Shown: positions 40,812 to 52,026 of the stretch, piece after piece
Numbering within the stretch: position 1 is the stretch's first letter
Layout: each line of letters opens with the position of its first letter
NCBI RefSeq assembly: GCF_037975245.1
Contig: NC_092564.1
Location: 8,775,984-8,839,983, forward strand
Reading direction: 5' to 3'
DNA: 64,000 nt
DNA from: Apostichopus japonicus
Taxonomy: Eukaryota > Echinodermata > Holothuroidea > Aspidochirotida > Stichopodidae
Translations under genes and position numbers: made by a program
The notes under the pieces: model-generated
The model's input: only the letters and a program-made list of their open reading frames with translations
The model's database searches: none
What the model was told of the DNA's origin: nothing

Positions 40812-41802
40812 ACAGAGTTAACACATCACACACACCGAACACTGACAAGAGGTGAAAAGCTATTTGTATGAAATGCAATATGGATTTCATGGACGTCTTC
40901 AACAGTGAACTTTTCATTTCATTATAATCTCTTCGTTTATCGTATTCCTTGATTAATGGATTAATCTATTGAAATAGAATTTGACTGATTTTTGTGTCAA
41001 TTATTGTTTTTGGTAGGAACAATTATAATCAATATAGATGTCTTCGACGTTGCATCTGTTTTACTTATTCTGTGTAGAAATGTATCCCCCGCCCAGAATC
41101 TATCTATCATTTTTTTTTAATTTTCTATTCACACTGACTCTTAAAGTGACTTGCTTATTGTCGAAAACCTGTTACGCAATCAATATCTCGTCATTATAAT
41201 GAAATCGGGTGATTTCTGTTGTTCTGGGACATAATTATATAGCTTCAAGGATTTTTCTTTAATATAATGACATTTCATACATCATTACTGAAACTGATTT
41301 GGACTCACAGTGGGTTCGTAATGGCTTCACCGTGACATAATTAGCACTGCTAGAGAAATAAATTACCTGAAGATCATTAAATTCAAGAGCGTAAACAAAT
41401 AACATGACGTTCATCTTTTTCCTCCTTGCCAGTTTTCCCATTTAATATAAAAGTCTGTATGGCTTCCCATATATCTGGAAGGTCATACAAAGAGTTGCAA
41501 TTATAGTTCAACACAGAGTACAGTAGCCGCACTGCAGAGTTTCAGTATATGCAAAATATCGTTAAAGTAAACCACATAGTACGCTAAAGTTTTCCACGAT
41601 GTACCCGTTTTTTATGAGAAAAACTCAGCAGCTAATTTGAAATGTCCCAACAATTTTCAGAATATGGTTCTGGCCGTGCGTTTGTTCATTGTTAGGAATA
41701 TGAAAGGTCACTTCTCTTTGTCTGATGACAAACTTTACGAATTTCAAACACCTCCTGTACTCCGAGAAATCTGGGGTGGAGATGGGGGGGGGGGGGCGGG
41801 GG
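40812..41802. other. Gene-free stretch
   Basis: AT-rich with no recognisable exon. A poly-G run at 41784-41796 abuts the inverted-repeat arm that begins at 41803. Confidence 0.4.
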
Positions 41803-42850
41803 GCGAATTTCTTTTTCCTGAACCTTTCGGGCAGTGTACGTGGAGTTTAGCCAATCAGAGCGAGGCTGTGTTGATGACGTACTACAGTAAAGATAGCGGC
41901 GTGCTTACCAAATGTTGAAGTGCATGGGGAAATCACATTCGATAAGTCAACATAATTGTTGTACTACAGCAGAAAGTATTGAGGTATATAGGCCTTGCAC
42001 TAATAACATTATACTGAATCATTGTGCACAACTTACGTGACGTTTGCATCGGTTTTTGTTGAAAAACGGCGATGTATGATCGCTGTCTGTTGTACAAATT
42101 TACAATGTCTTCAGATTGACATGACACTGTACTCAGTACTGTAGTACTGGTACAGTAGTCTGTTACGTACTTACAGTTTACACACATCTACACAGCATTA
42201 TTTGTACACAGTGGTACAGTCCTATAGCACCTCCTTGTGAGAGACGAGGTCCAGTAATTAACGGTTTATTGTGGAAACTGCCAAATGTTTGTTGTAAACT
42301 GATGAGCGAATTAGGTAAATAAGAGTGCAAGTACTGCCCTTGTTTTATTATGAAATAAATCCTCTCTCTTTAATTGTTCCAGAATGAATATCTGTTTCCC
42401 TTGTCTTTTATTCTAGCAAGTCATCTGCCTTTAAATTAAGATAAACTTTCCTAAAACGGATGTACCACATTTTGGGGCTGAGACCGATTTCCCTCTTATA
42501 AGATCTAGAAGGAAAATAAACAAAAGAAACTATATATATTTTCGCCACACTATCTTCGGAGTTTCATATATAAGATGACCATGCACGAAAACCACGACAT
42601 AACTTATAATATCGATTTTCAATTCATGATATAATACTTGGACATAACTACTTGAACATGAGAAAAAATGGGGGGAAAATCCACACGGGGGCTCGAACTC
42701 GCGCTCTTTCGTTTTCCACCTTATGTTACTGAGGGGACGCATTTACCCGACTGACCATCTTTACTGAGTAGTACGTCATCAACACAGCCTCGCTCTGATT
42801 GGCTAAACTCCACGTACACTGCCCGAAAGGTTCAGGAAAAAGAAATTCGC
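41803..42850. repeat. Inverted repeat with 93-bp arms and 861-bp spacer
   Basis: The left arm (41803-41895) and right arm (42757-42850) are near-perfect inverses apart from a 2-base indel. Reading the left arm: GCGAATTTCTTTTTCCTGAA, a GGGCAGTGTACGTGGAG box, AGCCAATCAGAG (a CCAAT box), GATGACGTACTAC (a CRE-like TGACGT). Both outer sides carry G-rich runs on the + strand. The arms look promoter-like, and the right arm runs directly into a tRNA-like box A on the - strand. No flanking target duplication was found, so this could be two inverted copies of one SINE or upstream unit and not a single transposon. Confidence 0.7.
42680..42765 (-). repeat. tRNA-like sequence with long variable region (SINE head or pseudogene)
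   Basis: On the - strand a box A-like TGGTCAGTCGGGTAAATGCG begins near 42757 and a box B-like GAGTTCGAGCCCC lies near 42700-42688. The spacing is about 14 nt longer than in a standard tRNA, as in type II tRNAs or with an insertion. The anticodon stem is not convincing, so a functional tRNA is unlikely. The CCAAT-containing arm of the inverted repeat lies directly upstream. Confidence 0.45.
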
Positions 42851-42875
42851 GGGCGGGGGGGGGGGGGGGGGGGGC

Positions 42876-45117
42876 TGTACACACAACAGTTTGTCATTAT
42901 ACTCTATTATCCCCTTACAATAAAGCCAATGGTATAACCAAAAGGCAGGCGATTGGACTACGGAAGCAGTTAAACAAAAATGACCCAAACTAAAATGTTT
43001 AAATATGCTTATCCATTATCAACTGTAGTTCATTTCTTCAGGGAGGATGACACATCCTTCCTCGGTTATGGGACGTTGTCCCTTATCATGACTAGACTTA
43101 TACTATGTCTATAGTCTGTACATGTTACCATACATGGCCTACAGCTATACAACAGGTACCCCATACGTGTATGTCATTCGTAAACAAATATCAGTCGTTC
43201 AACCAAAGTCCGATGTAGGGCAATGATAACTTTCGGAGCGATGTCAGATAAAACTGATCAGACGTGGAGGAAAGAAAACGGGAATTTCATTTGAGAACGA
43301 GTTTTAGATCATGAAATTTCTCGATGAAATCCCTTATTATGGTACGAACTAATGATATATTACAGTTCAAAACGCACATTACCCCCGCCCCACCGTCCAT
43401 TCCAGAAAAAGATAATCAAAATTTTTTGTTGGAAATGCACCTTTGAACTCTGAATTTTTAGTCTGAAACTATCATGAATATAACCAATTTCTGAATTTCT
43501 GCATGAAATGATGAAAGCTAACTTTTAACTTATAATATTTCATTTTGTATTAATCACGTATGTTTTCATTGCCCAAATTTCAGAAACGCAGTGTCCAACA
43601 TCAGTGTACGGCTCTGCCCGAGACAGAATGACGCCGCCATCTGTTAAATTCTGATTTCTGCTGTCAAGCGCTATTCAATCTTATGTATTTCTATGGGCTC
43701 TTGTACACGGTGTGGTACAAAGCCACGTTAATGAGATGAGAGAGAAACCATACAAATAGGTTATTTCTTTGTGATACAACAAAAGCCTCGTGACAAATTG
43801 GGAACTACAAATATGATCGAAAATAAGATATATTTTCCAAGCCGAAGTGAGTTGGGGTGGGGTGAGAAACAATTAAGCCTGGGTAGCACACAATAACCCA
43901 AAACTTCCTGACAAAACTGTTCCTCTGTGCATCTGTAGCATAATCAAATTGCCATATTTGAATGGTTTTCAGCTAATCGACACGTTCTTATTCTAAAATG
44001 GAAATACCGGCAATTTTTCATTTGGAGGAGGGGAGTGGGTATGGGGGGTGGGGACAAACTTCAAAGGCCAGTGAGGCATGTGTTTAAAATATCAATTCTC
44101 AAAATTTAAATGTGAAATAGAAATCAGCCCGGGCTGGTAGCAGCCTCAAATGCAGCGCTACTTAATTTAACACACAGGTCAGTTCCTCAGAGATACAACA
44201 TAAACTTAGTACATAAAATATTGATGGACTCAAAATTCATAACATTTTTACAATGCATTACGAAAGATCAAAGAAATGATGCTGATGCCATCCCGGATGA
44301 TCAGTGGTTGATACGGAAGTTAGAAAAACGATTTTGGTCGCGTTATTCGAATAATATTAATAATAAAAAACGACGACAACAAGAACAATGGATTAACATT
44401 TAGGCCTGCACCTAGTAGCTGACGTCATCATAAATGTAACATTCATTGAAAACCGGGAATATTTTACAGACACAATTTAGGTAGTAGTGTACAGTAACTT
44501 CACACGTGTCCCCTAAATTCGCGTAGACTGGGTAATATATATGCAGCTGCGTTGATAGACACTGTAGTTGCTATGCTCATAAGTCAAATTGTTACCACTT
44601 TTTCAATCACATTTTTATCTACAAAAACCTCCACGGAAACGGTCAAAACTGTCACAGAGGAACAGGAAAACATCTATGTTGTATTTTAAGACATTTTCTT
44701 GTATTATTCCACCCATTTAGCTGATTTAAACAATAGTCTTCAACACATGAGCGCAGTTAGGGAAACTTGTTTTCTTGCTTACGGGCAGATTGACTCCCGA
44801 CCTTTACGAGTGTAATCCTTTCTATTTTTGGCAGAATCTGGTCAAACTGTCATGAAATCACATAGCTGAAGTATAGAACTAAACCACTGTGCAAATCGGC
44901 GATAATTTTTATCACCGCTATCCTTTGAAAGAACATAAATGCTCGTATAAGAGCTACAACCGCGAATTTAGCGTCATGATACCAACTACTTGCACTATAA
45001 CAAGTGAGACTAAACTTCTGCGGAAAATTATCCTGTAAATAGCACTGGGCGATTTTTATCCAGGCAGTTACGACACAACTGTAGCTTTTCGTGCACAAAT
45101 TATTTAAAAATAAAACA
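42876..45117. other. Gene-free stretch
   Basis: No exon is recognisable. A G-rich patch (GGGTATGGGGGGTGGGG) lies near 44036-44052. Confidence 0.4.
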
Positions 45118-45125
45118 GAATTTAT

Positions 45126-45496
45126 CAAGGGCGTAGGAACCGGGGGCGGGCTGGGGGGGGGGGGGGGCGCCAGCCCCCAGTGAAAAATATGGAGGGCGGA
45201 AGTATCATTCCGCCCCCGCTTCGCAAGTCAGAAAACCCCTTCTTCATTTCCAAATGAGAATAAAATCTCATTTGGAGCACCAAATTGCATCTAAGGCCAG
45301 GTGAAAATGCAAAAGTTTTACAAAATGGAGTGGGTGTTGAAGTGTGCTACATTGCACCACATTGCATCTGAGGCCACCTGGAAATGCCAAAAAAATTCCA
45401 AAGGGGAGGGGGACACCCCCTCCCCTTAGACCCCTCCCCAGGCCGGCCATCAGTCTTCAGCCCCCCTCCACTCAAAAGTACCTTCCTACGACACTG
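45126..45496. mobile_element. hAT-like MITE, family H1, copy 2 (371 bp)
   Basis: The left end CAAGGGCGTAGGAACCGGGG matches copy 1. The right end is TTCCTACGACACTG. A perfect 8-bp duplication GAATTTAT flanks it at 45118-45125 and 45497-45504. It is about 100 bp shorter than copy 1 but retains the CCAAAGGGGAGGGGGACACC block that copy 1 lacks, so the two are independent deletion derivatives. It sits directly upstream of the first recognisable bases of the non-LTR element. Confidence 0.88.
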
Positions 45497-45504
45497 GAAT
45501 TTAT

Positions 45505-47612
45505 ACCAACAAATGCCTGTTTAGTGGGCCACCCTGGATACCACCGACTGGGATCCATTGTTCTCATCAGCTAATTCAATTGACGAGGCAACGGACATTG
45601 TCACTAGCTATGTTAACTTCTGTGTCGCCACAATCATCCCTCTACAGACCTACAAGATCTATCCGAATAATATGCCGTGGGTCACAAAGGAACTTAGAGA
45701 TTTGGATGAAAAGGATGAAGCTCTGATGGAAGGTAACAAAACAAGGGTGAAAGAGGTACAGAAATGCATCTAAAACTCAAAGAATGTAAACAAACATACA
45801 GAGACCAATTAGAAAGAAACTTTGCTGAAAATAATTCTGCTGGTGCATGGAAAACGATGCAAATGCTGACTGGATACAGACAGAAGTCGGTGACCCCGGG
45901 TAAGAGGTCACACAAACTTTCGTGGAAGAGTTGAATGAATTTTTTAGTAGATTCGAAAGGACTTTACAACTGAGAACAATGTAGTTATGATCGAGTGGGT
46001 TGATTAGTGAATTAATGGAAAATGGTTTCAACAATGAGATTTGCTTTACTGAACATGAAGTTAGGGTAGTGTTTGGATCATTGAAAACCAGCAAAGCTGA
46101 AGGCCCTGACGGTTTATGCAATAAGATCCTTAAACTCTGCAAAACTGAACTGGCCGGGATTTTCACAAAACCTGGCAATGTTCTTCAGACAGCGGCTCAA
46201 TTCAACGACTGTGGAAACGTCATTAGTAATACCCTTCCCCAAGAAAAAGAATGCAACTGAGCCTATAATGATTTTCGGCCCGTCTCACTTACCTGTAACG
46301 TCATCAAATGTTTCGAAAGACTTATAATGAATCGCCTTCTCAGTATTACAGATTAGTTCATTGACCCCATACAGTTTGCTTATAGGGCAGGGAGGGGGGG
46401 GGGGTTGATGATGAGGTGCTGACATATCTGCACAAAGTTTACTCTCATTTAGATAAAGATAGACAGTATGCGAGATCTACTTTTATAGACTTTTCTAGTG
46501 AATTCAACACAATTGTCCCCACATTAACTTACAACTAAATTAATCGCATACGGTGTATCCCCTCGAATTACCCTATGTATTCATGATTTCCTTAGATATA
46601 GACCTCAGAGGGTGAAGGTATAGGCGACGTCTACTCAGGGGAAATGACTTTAAGTGTAGGTGCGCCTCAGGGCTTTGTCCTCTCCCCCTGGATTTTTTCC
46701 CTGTATAGGCCTACCAGCGACTGTCAGAGTATGACCAGTGATTGTAGCGTCATCAAATATGCCGATGATACTGTCATTACTGGTTACCTATCAGATGACA
46801 TTGACTCATATACGTCACCACGGTTGCAAGGTTTGTACAGTGGTGTGATGATCATTTGTTACAACTTAATGTGTCGAAAACTAAGGAGCTGATTATAAAT
46901 TTCCGTCGCAAGCCAGTAAATTACGCTCCCATTTATGTTCATTGGGAACAAGTAGAACACGTAGATAAATATAAGTACTTATGAACCATGCTGCGTAACA
47001 ACAATTGACTGGTCTAGTAATGCCACAATTGTCCACAAGAAAGCAAACCAGAGGCTGTATTTCTTGAGAAAACTGAAGAACCTCAGAGTCGATAAAACAA
47101 TCATGACCTTGTTTTATAAATCCCTCTTTGAAAGTGTTTTGATGTACAACATAATTTGTTACTTTGCCAATGGTACAAGAATCGATGTGAAGATGCTTGA
47201 GCAATCTAGGAAAGTTGCTCACCGGGTAATTGGCACTCACTTACCTTCGTTAGAGTGCTTGTATCATGAGAGAGTCTGCAATAGATTGAAAAAAAAATCA
47301 TGCAAGACCCAACACACCCTTTGTTTGAGCACTACAATTACAACCGCTCTAGACTGCGTCTATGCCCACCACGTATACTTAGGGCCCGCTACAGATACTC
47401 ATCTGTGCCTAATTCTATCCATATATTTAATTCACAAGTGAGAAGATTGAAGTTTCTTATTTGTAGGACTTGCTGTATATATGTTTGTATTATTGTATGT
47501 GTAATATCGCAGTCTATTGAAACTTATACTATTGCTTTTCCTTTTTCTTTTCTTTTGCGTTTACGACCTGTGTAAGCCGAATTTCCGATTGTGGACAATA
47601 AATTCAAATTCA
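45505..47612 (+). mobile_element. Degenerate non-LTR (LINE) retrotransposon, RT and C-terminal region
   Basis: Several overlapping + frames carry pieces of one polyprotein. About 45549-45773 holds the linker after the endonuclease (WDPLFSSANSIDEATD and PWVTKELRD). At 46000-46260 are the first RT blocks (KTSKAEGPDGL). Near 46275 is FRPVSLTCNVIK. At 46644-46892 are GAPQGFVLSP and the catalytic YADD box (KYADDTVITG). At 47064-47575 the C-terminal HTHLP-like segment follows. Stops and frameshifts separate these pieces, and a poly-G insertion lies at 46388-46399, so the copy is dead. The endonuclease domain is missing, which makes it 5'-truncated. The 3' end carries GTGGACAATAAATTCAAATT near 47592. 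It resembles CR1/L2/Rex1-type elements; the exact clade is not settled. Confidence 0.85.
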
Positions 47613-48185
47613 ATCAAGACAGCACCCTTCAAGAACACCTGCTTAGACAAGTAGTGTGTGTTTGTGTATTTAGCAGATTGTTGCATAACAGTTGGCATGT
47701 ACATCAACACGTTCTGGTAACCAACTTGTATGACACCCGGGAAAGCCTGAGCGAAAGCCAGCTCTGAATCGTGTATCATTATCAAAAATGTTTAACCATT
47801 TTCAAAGGTAAAATATTTTATTTATAAGAGCTCCATCGTTATCCTAAATCTGTATCTTTGAATGACCACGGTGTAACGTTAGAGTTGAAATTAGTCTACC
47901 AGCTACCCGCTGTGTAATAGTACTCATCGTGGAACCGGTCTAACACGAATAATGGCATGTGTCAATTAGGTTAGGCCCTATGTTCCTTCCCGTTCACAAC
48001 CTCGTTAGGGGAACGATTACTGTATTTAAGGAGACGGACGGCCAAACGCTAGTACCCAGTTAATAATTAGTAGTGCGAAGAATTAGGCATAGGCTCACTT
48101 TTTAATGTGTGTGTGATGTGCATTAAACCTTACTAATTTAGTCTAATTAGGCCCATGCCTAAGTTACTTGCTGAATGAAATACCA
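47613..48185. other. Gap between the LINE and the long-TIR element
   Basis: No gene is recognisable. It contains TAATTAG-type short motifs similar to the neighbouring element's ends. Confidence 0.35.
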
Positions 48186-48193
48186 AACTTAAC

Positions 48194-49103
48194 GGGTCAT
48201 ACTAATTAGCGTCAACAGGCCGATTTCACGACGACTCAAGACAACATGTTTAAAATACCATCAAATACAGTGGATGTAATCAGAGTATATCTGGAAACAC
48301 GTTTAATACTGACTGGAACCAGCGTGCATACATATTTTTCACGGGAAAAAATATATTTGTCGTAAAAATCGTCAAGTTTCTCCGTCCGTAGCATTGGACG
48401 ACGTGATGCTAGTGCGCTTGCGCAATGACATTGGACCGCACCATTACACTACAGATAAGTGCAATTTTTAAGTCGAGAATGGTGCTCAAGCACTCGTGTC
48501 AATGTCTTTACAAGACGTCAAAAGTAAAATAAGCAAAGACTTATACAGAATAAAATACACGGAGAGAATAATAAAACCAGGCAAAATAATAATTAGCAAG
48601 ACTCTATTAATATTAATAAAAACATATGCAGATTACAATGGAAAAACAATAAGAAATATTCATTATTCTAAAAACATTCAATGATTTGATTTGCAGTTCA
48701 TTCATCATACTACTTTGGTGCTTTCTTACTACGTCAACCCACCTTACCAGAGCCGTATATTCTAAATATTCGGCTCTGCACCTTACCAACACTGTACACA
48801 AAGGTAGTTCGCAAACCCTAACACAAACCAACCCATATCATAATGGTGCGGTCCAAAGTCATTGCGCAAGCGCAATAGCATCACGTCGTCCAATTCTACG
48901 GACGGAGAAATTTGACTATTTTTACGAAAAACACATTTTTTTCCCCGTGGAAAAAAGAAGACACGATGGTTTCAGTCAGTTTTAAACGTGTTTCCAGATA
49001 CACTCTGATTACAACCATTGTATTTGATGGTATTTAAACTTGTTGTCTTGAGTTGCCTTGAGTTGTCGTGAAATCGGCCTGTTGACGCTAATTAGTATGA
49101 CTG
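48194..49103. mobile_element. Fold-back DNA transposon with about 260-bp terminal inverted repeats
   Basis: The left arm (48194-48455) and right arm (48838-49103) are inverse copies, starting GGTCATACTAATTAGCG at the left and ending CGCTAATTAGTATGACTG at the right. A perfect 8-bp duplication AACTTAAC flanks it at 48186-48193 and 49104-49111. Each arm carries CTCCGTCCGTAG and the palindrome-like GTGCGCTTGCGCAATG. The 380-bp centre is AT-rich, with a 62-codon frame of no recognisable family. It lies 2.7 kb upstream of HIBCH exon 1. The superfamily is uncertain; 8-bp duplications and a CAG right terminus suggest hAT. Confidence 0.88.
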
Positions 49104-49848
49104 AACTTAACAGCTAGAGACTATGCCTAACTTTTAGAGATGAAATAGGAGAAAGCTATTATTGAGTGACTACAAATACAAGGATGGGAATTTGTAGGCA
49201 GTAAATGCAAAGCAGAGAATGCCCTTAGAGTTGAGTTCCATTGTCGATAAATAGGTAGCAAAGTGAACATTTCCAAAGTGAGGGTATGTTATGAAGCTTT
49301 GCATATATACTTGTAGTATGCCACTAGGAATGTTGGGTTAGGAAAATACTGTTCCCACTAAGAATAGTTTGTCAGATAATGCAATGCTAAAAGGTAAGTC
49401 CCGTTTGATGGCACACTTTGCGAAATAAGCTTAATAATGTAAACTTACCTCTCCCCACAGAATTCTGCCATAACCTACAGGAGCTGCATGTTCCATCTGA
49501 CTTTGCCATGTATTTTCTTTTTAAAGTGATGATTTTTTAGTTTTAATAATCAGGACATTTTGTTTTCTACAAAAAACATTTTTCAATTGAGTCATTGTTT
49601 GTAGAGTGTTATCATATCATACCTTGCGAAAAGAGTATAAGCTGGCATGGAAGTGATGAAGGGTCTAATTTGAAGGGTCTCCCTCCCCTTCTTGGGGAAA
49701 CAGTGACTTTGAACTTTGGAGGGTACCTACATAATGTCAATGAAAACTGGATTGTGCTGAGAATGATCAGAATAATGGAAAGAATATTACTAGTTATCAA
49801 CTATGTCTGCTTCTGTGCTCATACTGGCAGCAGATGGTCAATCCACTG

Positions 49849-49915
49849 TCTAATAATAATAATAATAAATTACACTTATATAGAGCTTAATACAGCACTT
49901 CGAAGCGTTGTCTGG
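49849..49915 (-). repeat. L2/CR1-type retroposon 3' tail, - strand
   Basis: (AAT)n at 49851-49869 followed by TTACACTTATATAGAGCTTA and CACTTCGAAGCG. Read on the - strand this is an AACGCTTCGAAG..CTCTATATAAGTG tail ending in (ATT)n. It matches the layout of the tail at 53590 and the common AAAGCGCTTTGAG..GCGCTATATAA tails of L2-like LINEs and their SINEs. Confidence 0.65.
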
Positions 49916-49940
49916 AAAGTAGTTTCCATTTTTTTAAATT

Positions 49941-50134
49941 ATAATTTGGTTGGTACTACATAAAAGTCCAGGCGCTTTTAAATTGTTATAAACCTGCTTG
50001 ATTGCTTAAGAAAGATAAAAGATTACATCCATATATCATAATTTGGTTGGCACTCCTTGAAAGTTCAGACATTTGTAAATTTGTATAAACCCACCTGAAC
50101 GTTCTAAAAAGATAAAAGAGGACATCCATATAGT
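49941..50134 (+). repeat. Diverged 97-bp tandem duplication
   Basis: ATAATTTGGTTGG begins at 49941 and again at 50038. Both copies continue through AAGTCCAG/AAGTTCAG, TTATAAAC/GTATAAAC, AAAGATAAAAGA and ACATCCATATA in the same order. Confidence 0.75.
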
Positions 50135-50608
50135 AAGCCTATGTTTGCGTACATGATTAGTTGCATGTGCATCAAAGTGAAAGTTGGAGATTCTGCATAC
50201 ATGTAAGTTCATGTTTTGAAATTTACTCTTGAAGTGATTGTATATATAGTGCCATGCTTTGAAGTGAGTTAATTTGAAGCAAGTTCAGTTCAGCGTTTTG
50301 TATCAGGTTATCATGATGTGCTGCACTTGTGTGCATAGTTTACATCACTGAGTCATGAAAGAATACTTTTCATTGGGGCCAATTCGCTACACAGATGGGA
50401 GATGGTAAACAGTGTTTGTACATGTATAGTCTTTGAGGAGTTTTGTGAAAAGACCAAATGGGTTCACTTCAAAAGCACTAGTATAGTCTCAGTCTTGGTC
50501 TTGTGTTCAATTTCTATGACTAAAGGTCACTTATAATTCACTTATAAAACTTGTCATTTGTACTGTAACAAGCAAATCTAAAAATGATGTGACTAACTAT
50601 ATGCAAAG

Positions 50609-50863
50609 GCTAGAGCACATTGTGTTAATATTAAACTATAGTTTGAAGTACTCCCCATGCATTCACAACATACAGTAGGTCTAGGCTAGAGTCCATTTTG
50701 TTAATATAAAACTATAATTTGAAGTATTCCCCATGCATTCACAACATACAGTAGGTCTAGGCTAGAGTCCATTTTGTTAATATAAAACTATAGTTTGAAG
50801 TACTCCCCATGCATTCATAATATAGGCTGAAGCTAGAGCCCATTGTATTAATATAAAACTGGA
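50609..50863 (+). repeat. 76-bp tandem repeat, 3.3 copies
   Basis: Units start with GCTAGAG at 50609, 50685, 50761 and 50832. Copies 2 and 3 are almost identical; the last is shortened and diverged. Each holds TTAATAT(A)AAACTATA and CCCCATGCATTCA. Confidence 0.9.
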
Positions 50864-51689
50864 CACATGAATTTTATGTAGCCTAAGTAGGGTTGGTTAA
50901 TCGTATGTGATTTAATGGTTGGTAATGGTGAGTAACAAGTGGATATCTTTACAAGTATACATTCTGATTTATGATTAACCAGCCATAAAGGAATTCAAGG
51001 ATTGCCAAATGAAGCTACTTTAATTCTACTTTCTGTGTTTAAGATTTAAACCTAATACTGTAAGGACAATGTAATTGATCTTCATGTGTGTTTGTAACTA
51101 GATAAAACAAGTGCTGTTTATTGGCTATGTTTGATTTCAGCTTTAACCTGAAAGCCAACCTTCAAAGTAATCCTATTTTGTAATGTTAAAGTACCATCCC
51201 AAGCAACATCAGGAAATGATTGGAAATTTAAATGCAATCAGGATGCTTAGATGTTTTTCCTCTTTTGTCAGTCCAACATAAATATTCACCTACAGTAGAC
51301 TATCCTTTTAAGTACTTTAAGTACCAGCCAAAGTCTAAATCAACATCTTGACCAAGAATTTGCTATATACAGTACTTTATGAATGAGGACTTATCAGAGT
51401 TAAGACAGTCCCAATATTTACTGTAAAACAGCTTATCTCATGTACCCACTAGAGTCTACAGAGCCATACTATTGTATAATCCAATATACTGTACATGTAT
51501 CCTTCTCTTTAATCTCAAACCAACTGCAGTCTTGACATCTCTAGTAATGTGTTGGACTAAAGGAGTCAGTCGTAAGTTACTGTCCCTAAAGGAACCAGTC
51601 ATGAGAGTAATGTAATCAGAAAGTTGGAAAGAGGAGGCAAAGTGCATTTTTGCACTGGTAATTTTTTAGTGAACATCTTGAGTCATACA

Positions 51690-51797
51690 ATACCCTTCCT
51701 TTCCTTTCTATTATCCTCCCCTTCTCCTTTGTTCCCTCCATTCCCTTCCCTTCCCTTCCCTTCTCCTCTATTCCCTTCCCATCCTCTCCCTTCTCTT
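51690..51797 (+). repeat. Pyrimidine-rich (TTCCC)n tract before HIBCH exon 1
   Basis: About 105 bp of nearly pure C and T, with repeated CCCTTCCCTT units on this strand. It ends some 45 bp before the AG at 51841-51842. If that AG is a splice acceptor, the tract enlarges the polypyrimidine region of the preceding intron. If transcription starts nearby, it would be a promoter-proximal pyrimidine tract. The sequence alone does not decide. Confidence 0.8.
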
Positions 51798-51843
51798 GGT
51801 GGTTACAACAGCTCACCACTTATTGTCCATTATCATTTCCAGA

Positions 51844-52026
51844 ATGCACCTCAGGAGACTGCAGACAATTGTGAAGCATCTAAAAATGTCTTCATCGTCT
51901 TCGACAGCCACTGATGAGGTTCTTCTTGAGTCCATCAATGGTAAAGGTGTCATCACATTGAACAGACCAAAAGCACTCAACTCTTTAAATTTGTCTATGA
52001 TCAGAGCTATAACCCCCAAGCTGAAG
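51844..52026 (+). CDS. HIBCH: HIBCH coding exon 1 (residues 1-61)
   Basis: The ATG at 51844 lies two bases after AG at 51841-51842, so it may directly follow a splice acceptor. There is no other in-frame ATG in the pyrimidine-rich DNA just upstream. A second Met at residue 15 (MSSSSS) could start a form without the presequence. The exon ends with AAGCTGAAG before donor GTTTGT, phase 0. Confidence 0.9.

Larger units (their letters stand above)
49112..51689. other. Region upstream of HIBCH, no recognised exon
   Basis: No coding exon is recognisable apart from the repeats listed separately. The HIBCH promoter and any 5' untranslated exon should lie here or further left, but no CpG-rich zone, TATA box or initiator can be pinned down. 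Confidence 0.4.

Noticed and set aside
45558-47575. Reading the RT-related frames as host genes
   Set aside because: The RT blocks, the YADD box, internal stops and the LINE-like 3' end identify a dead retrotransposon.
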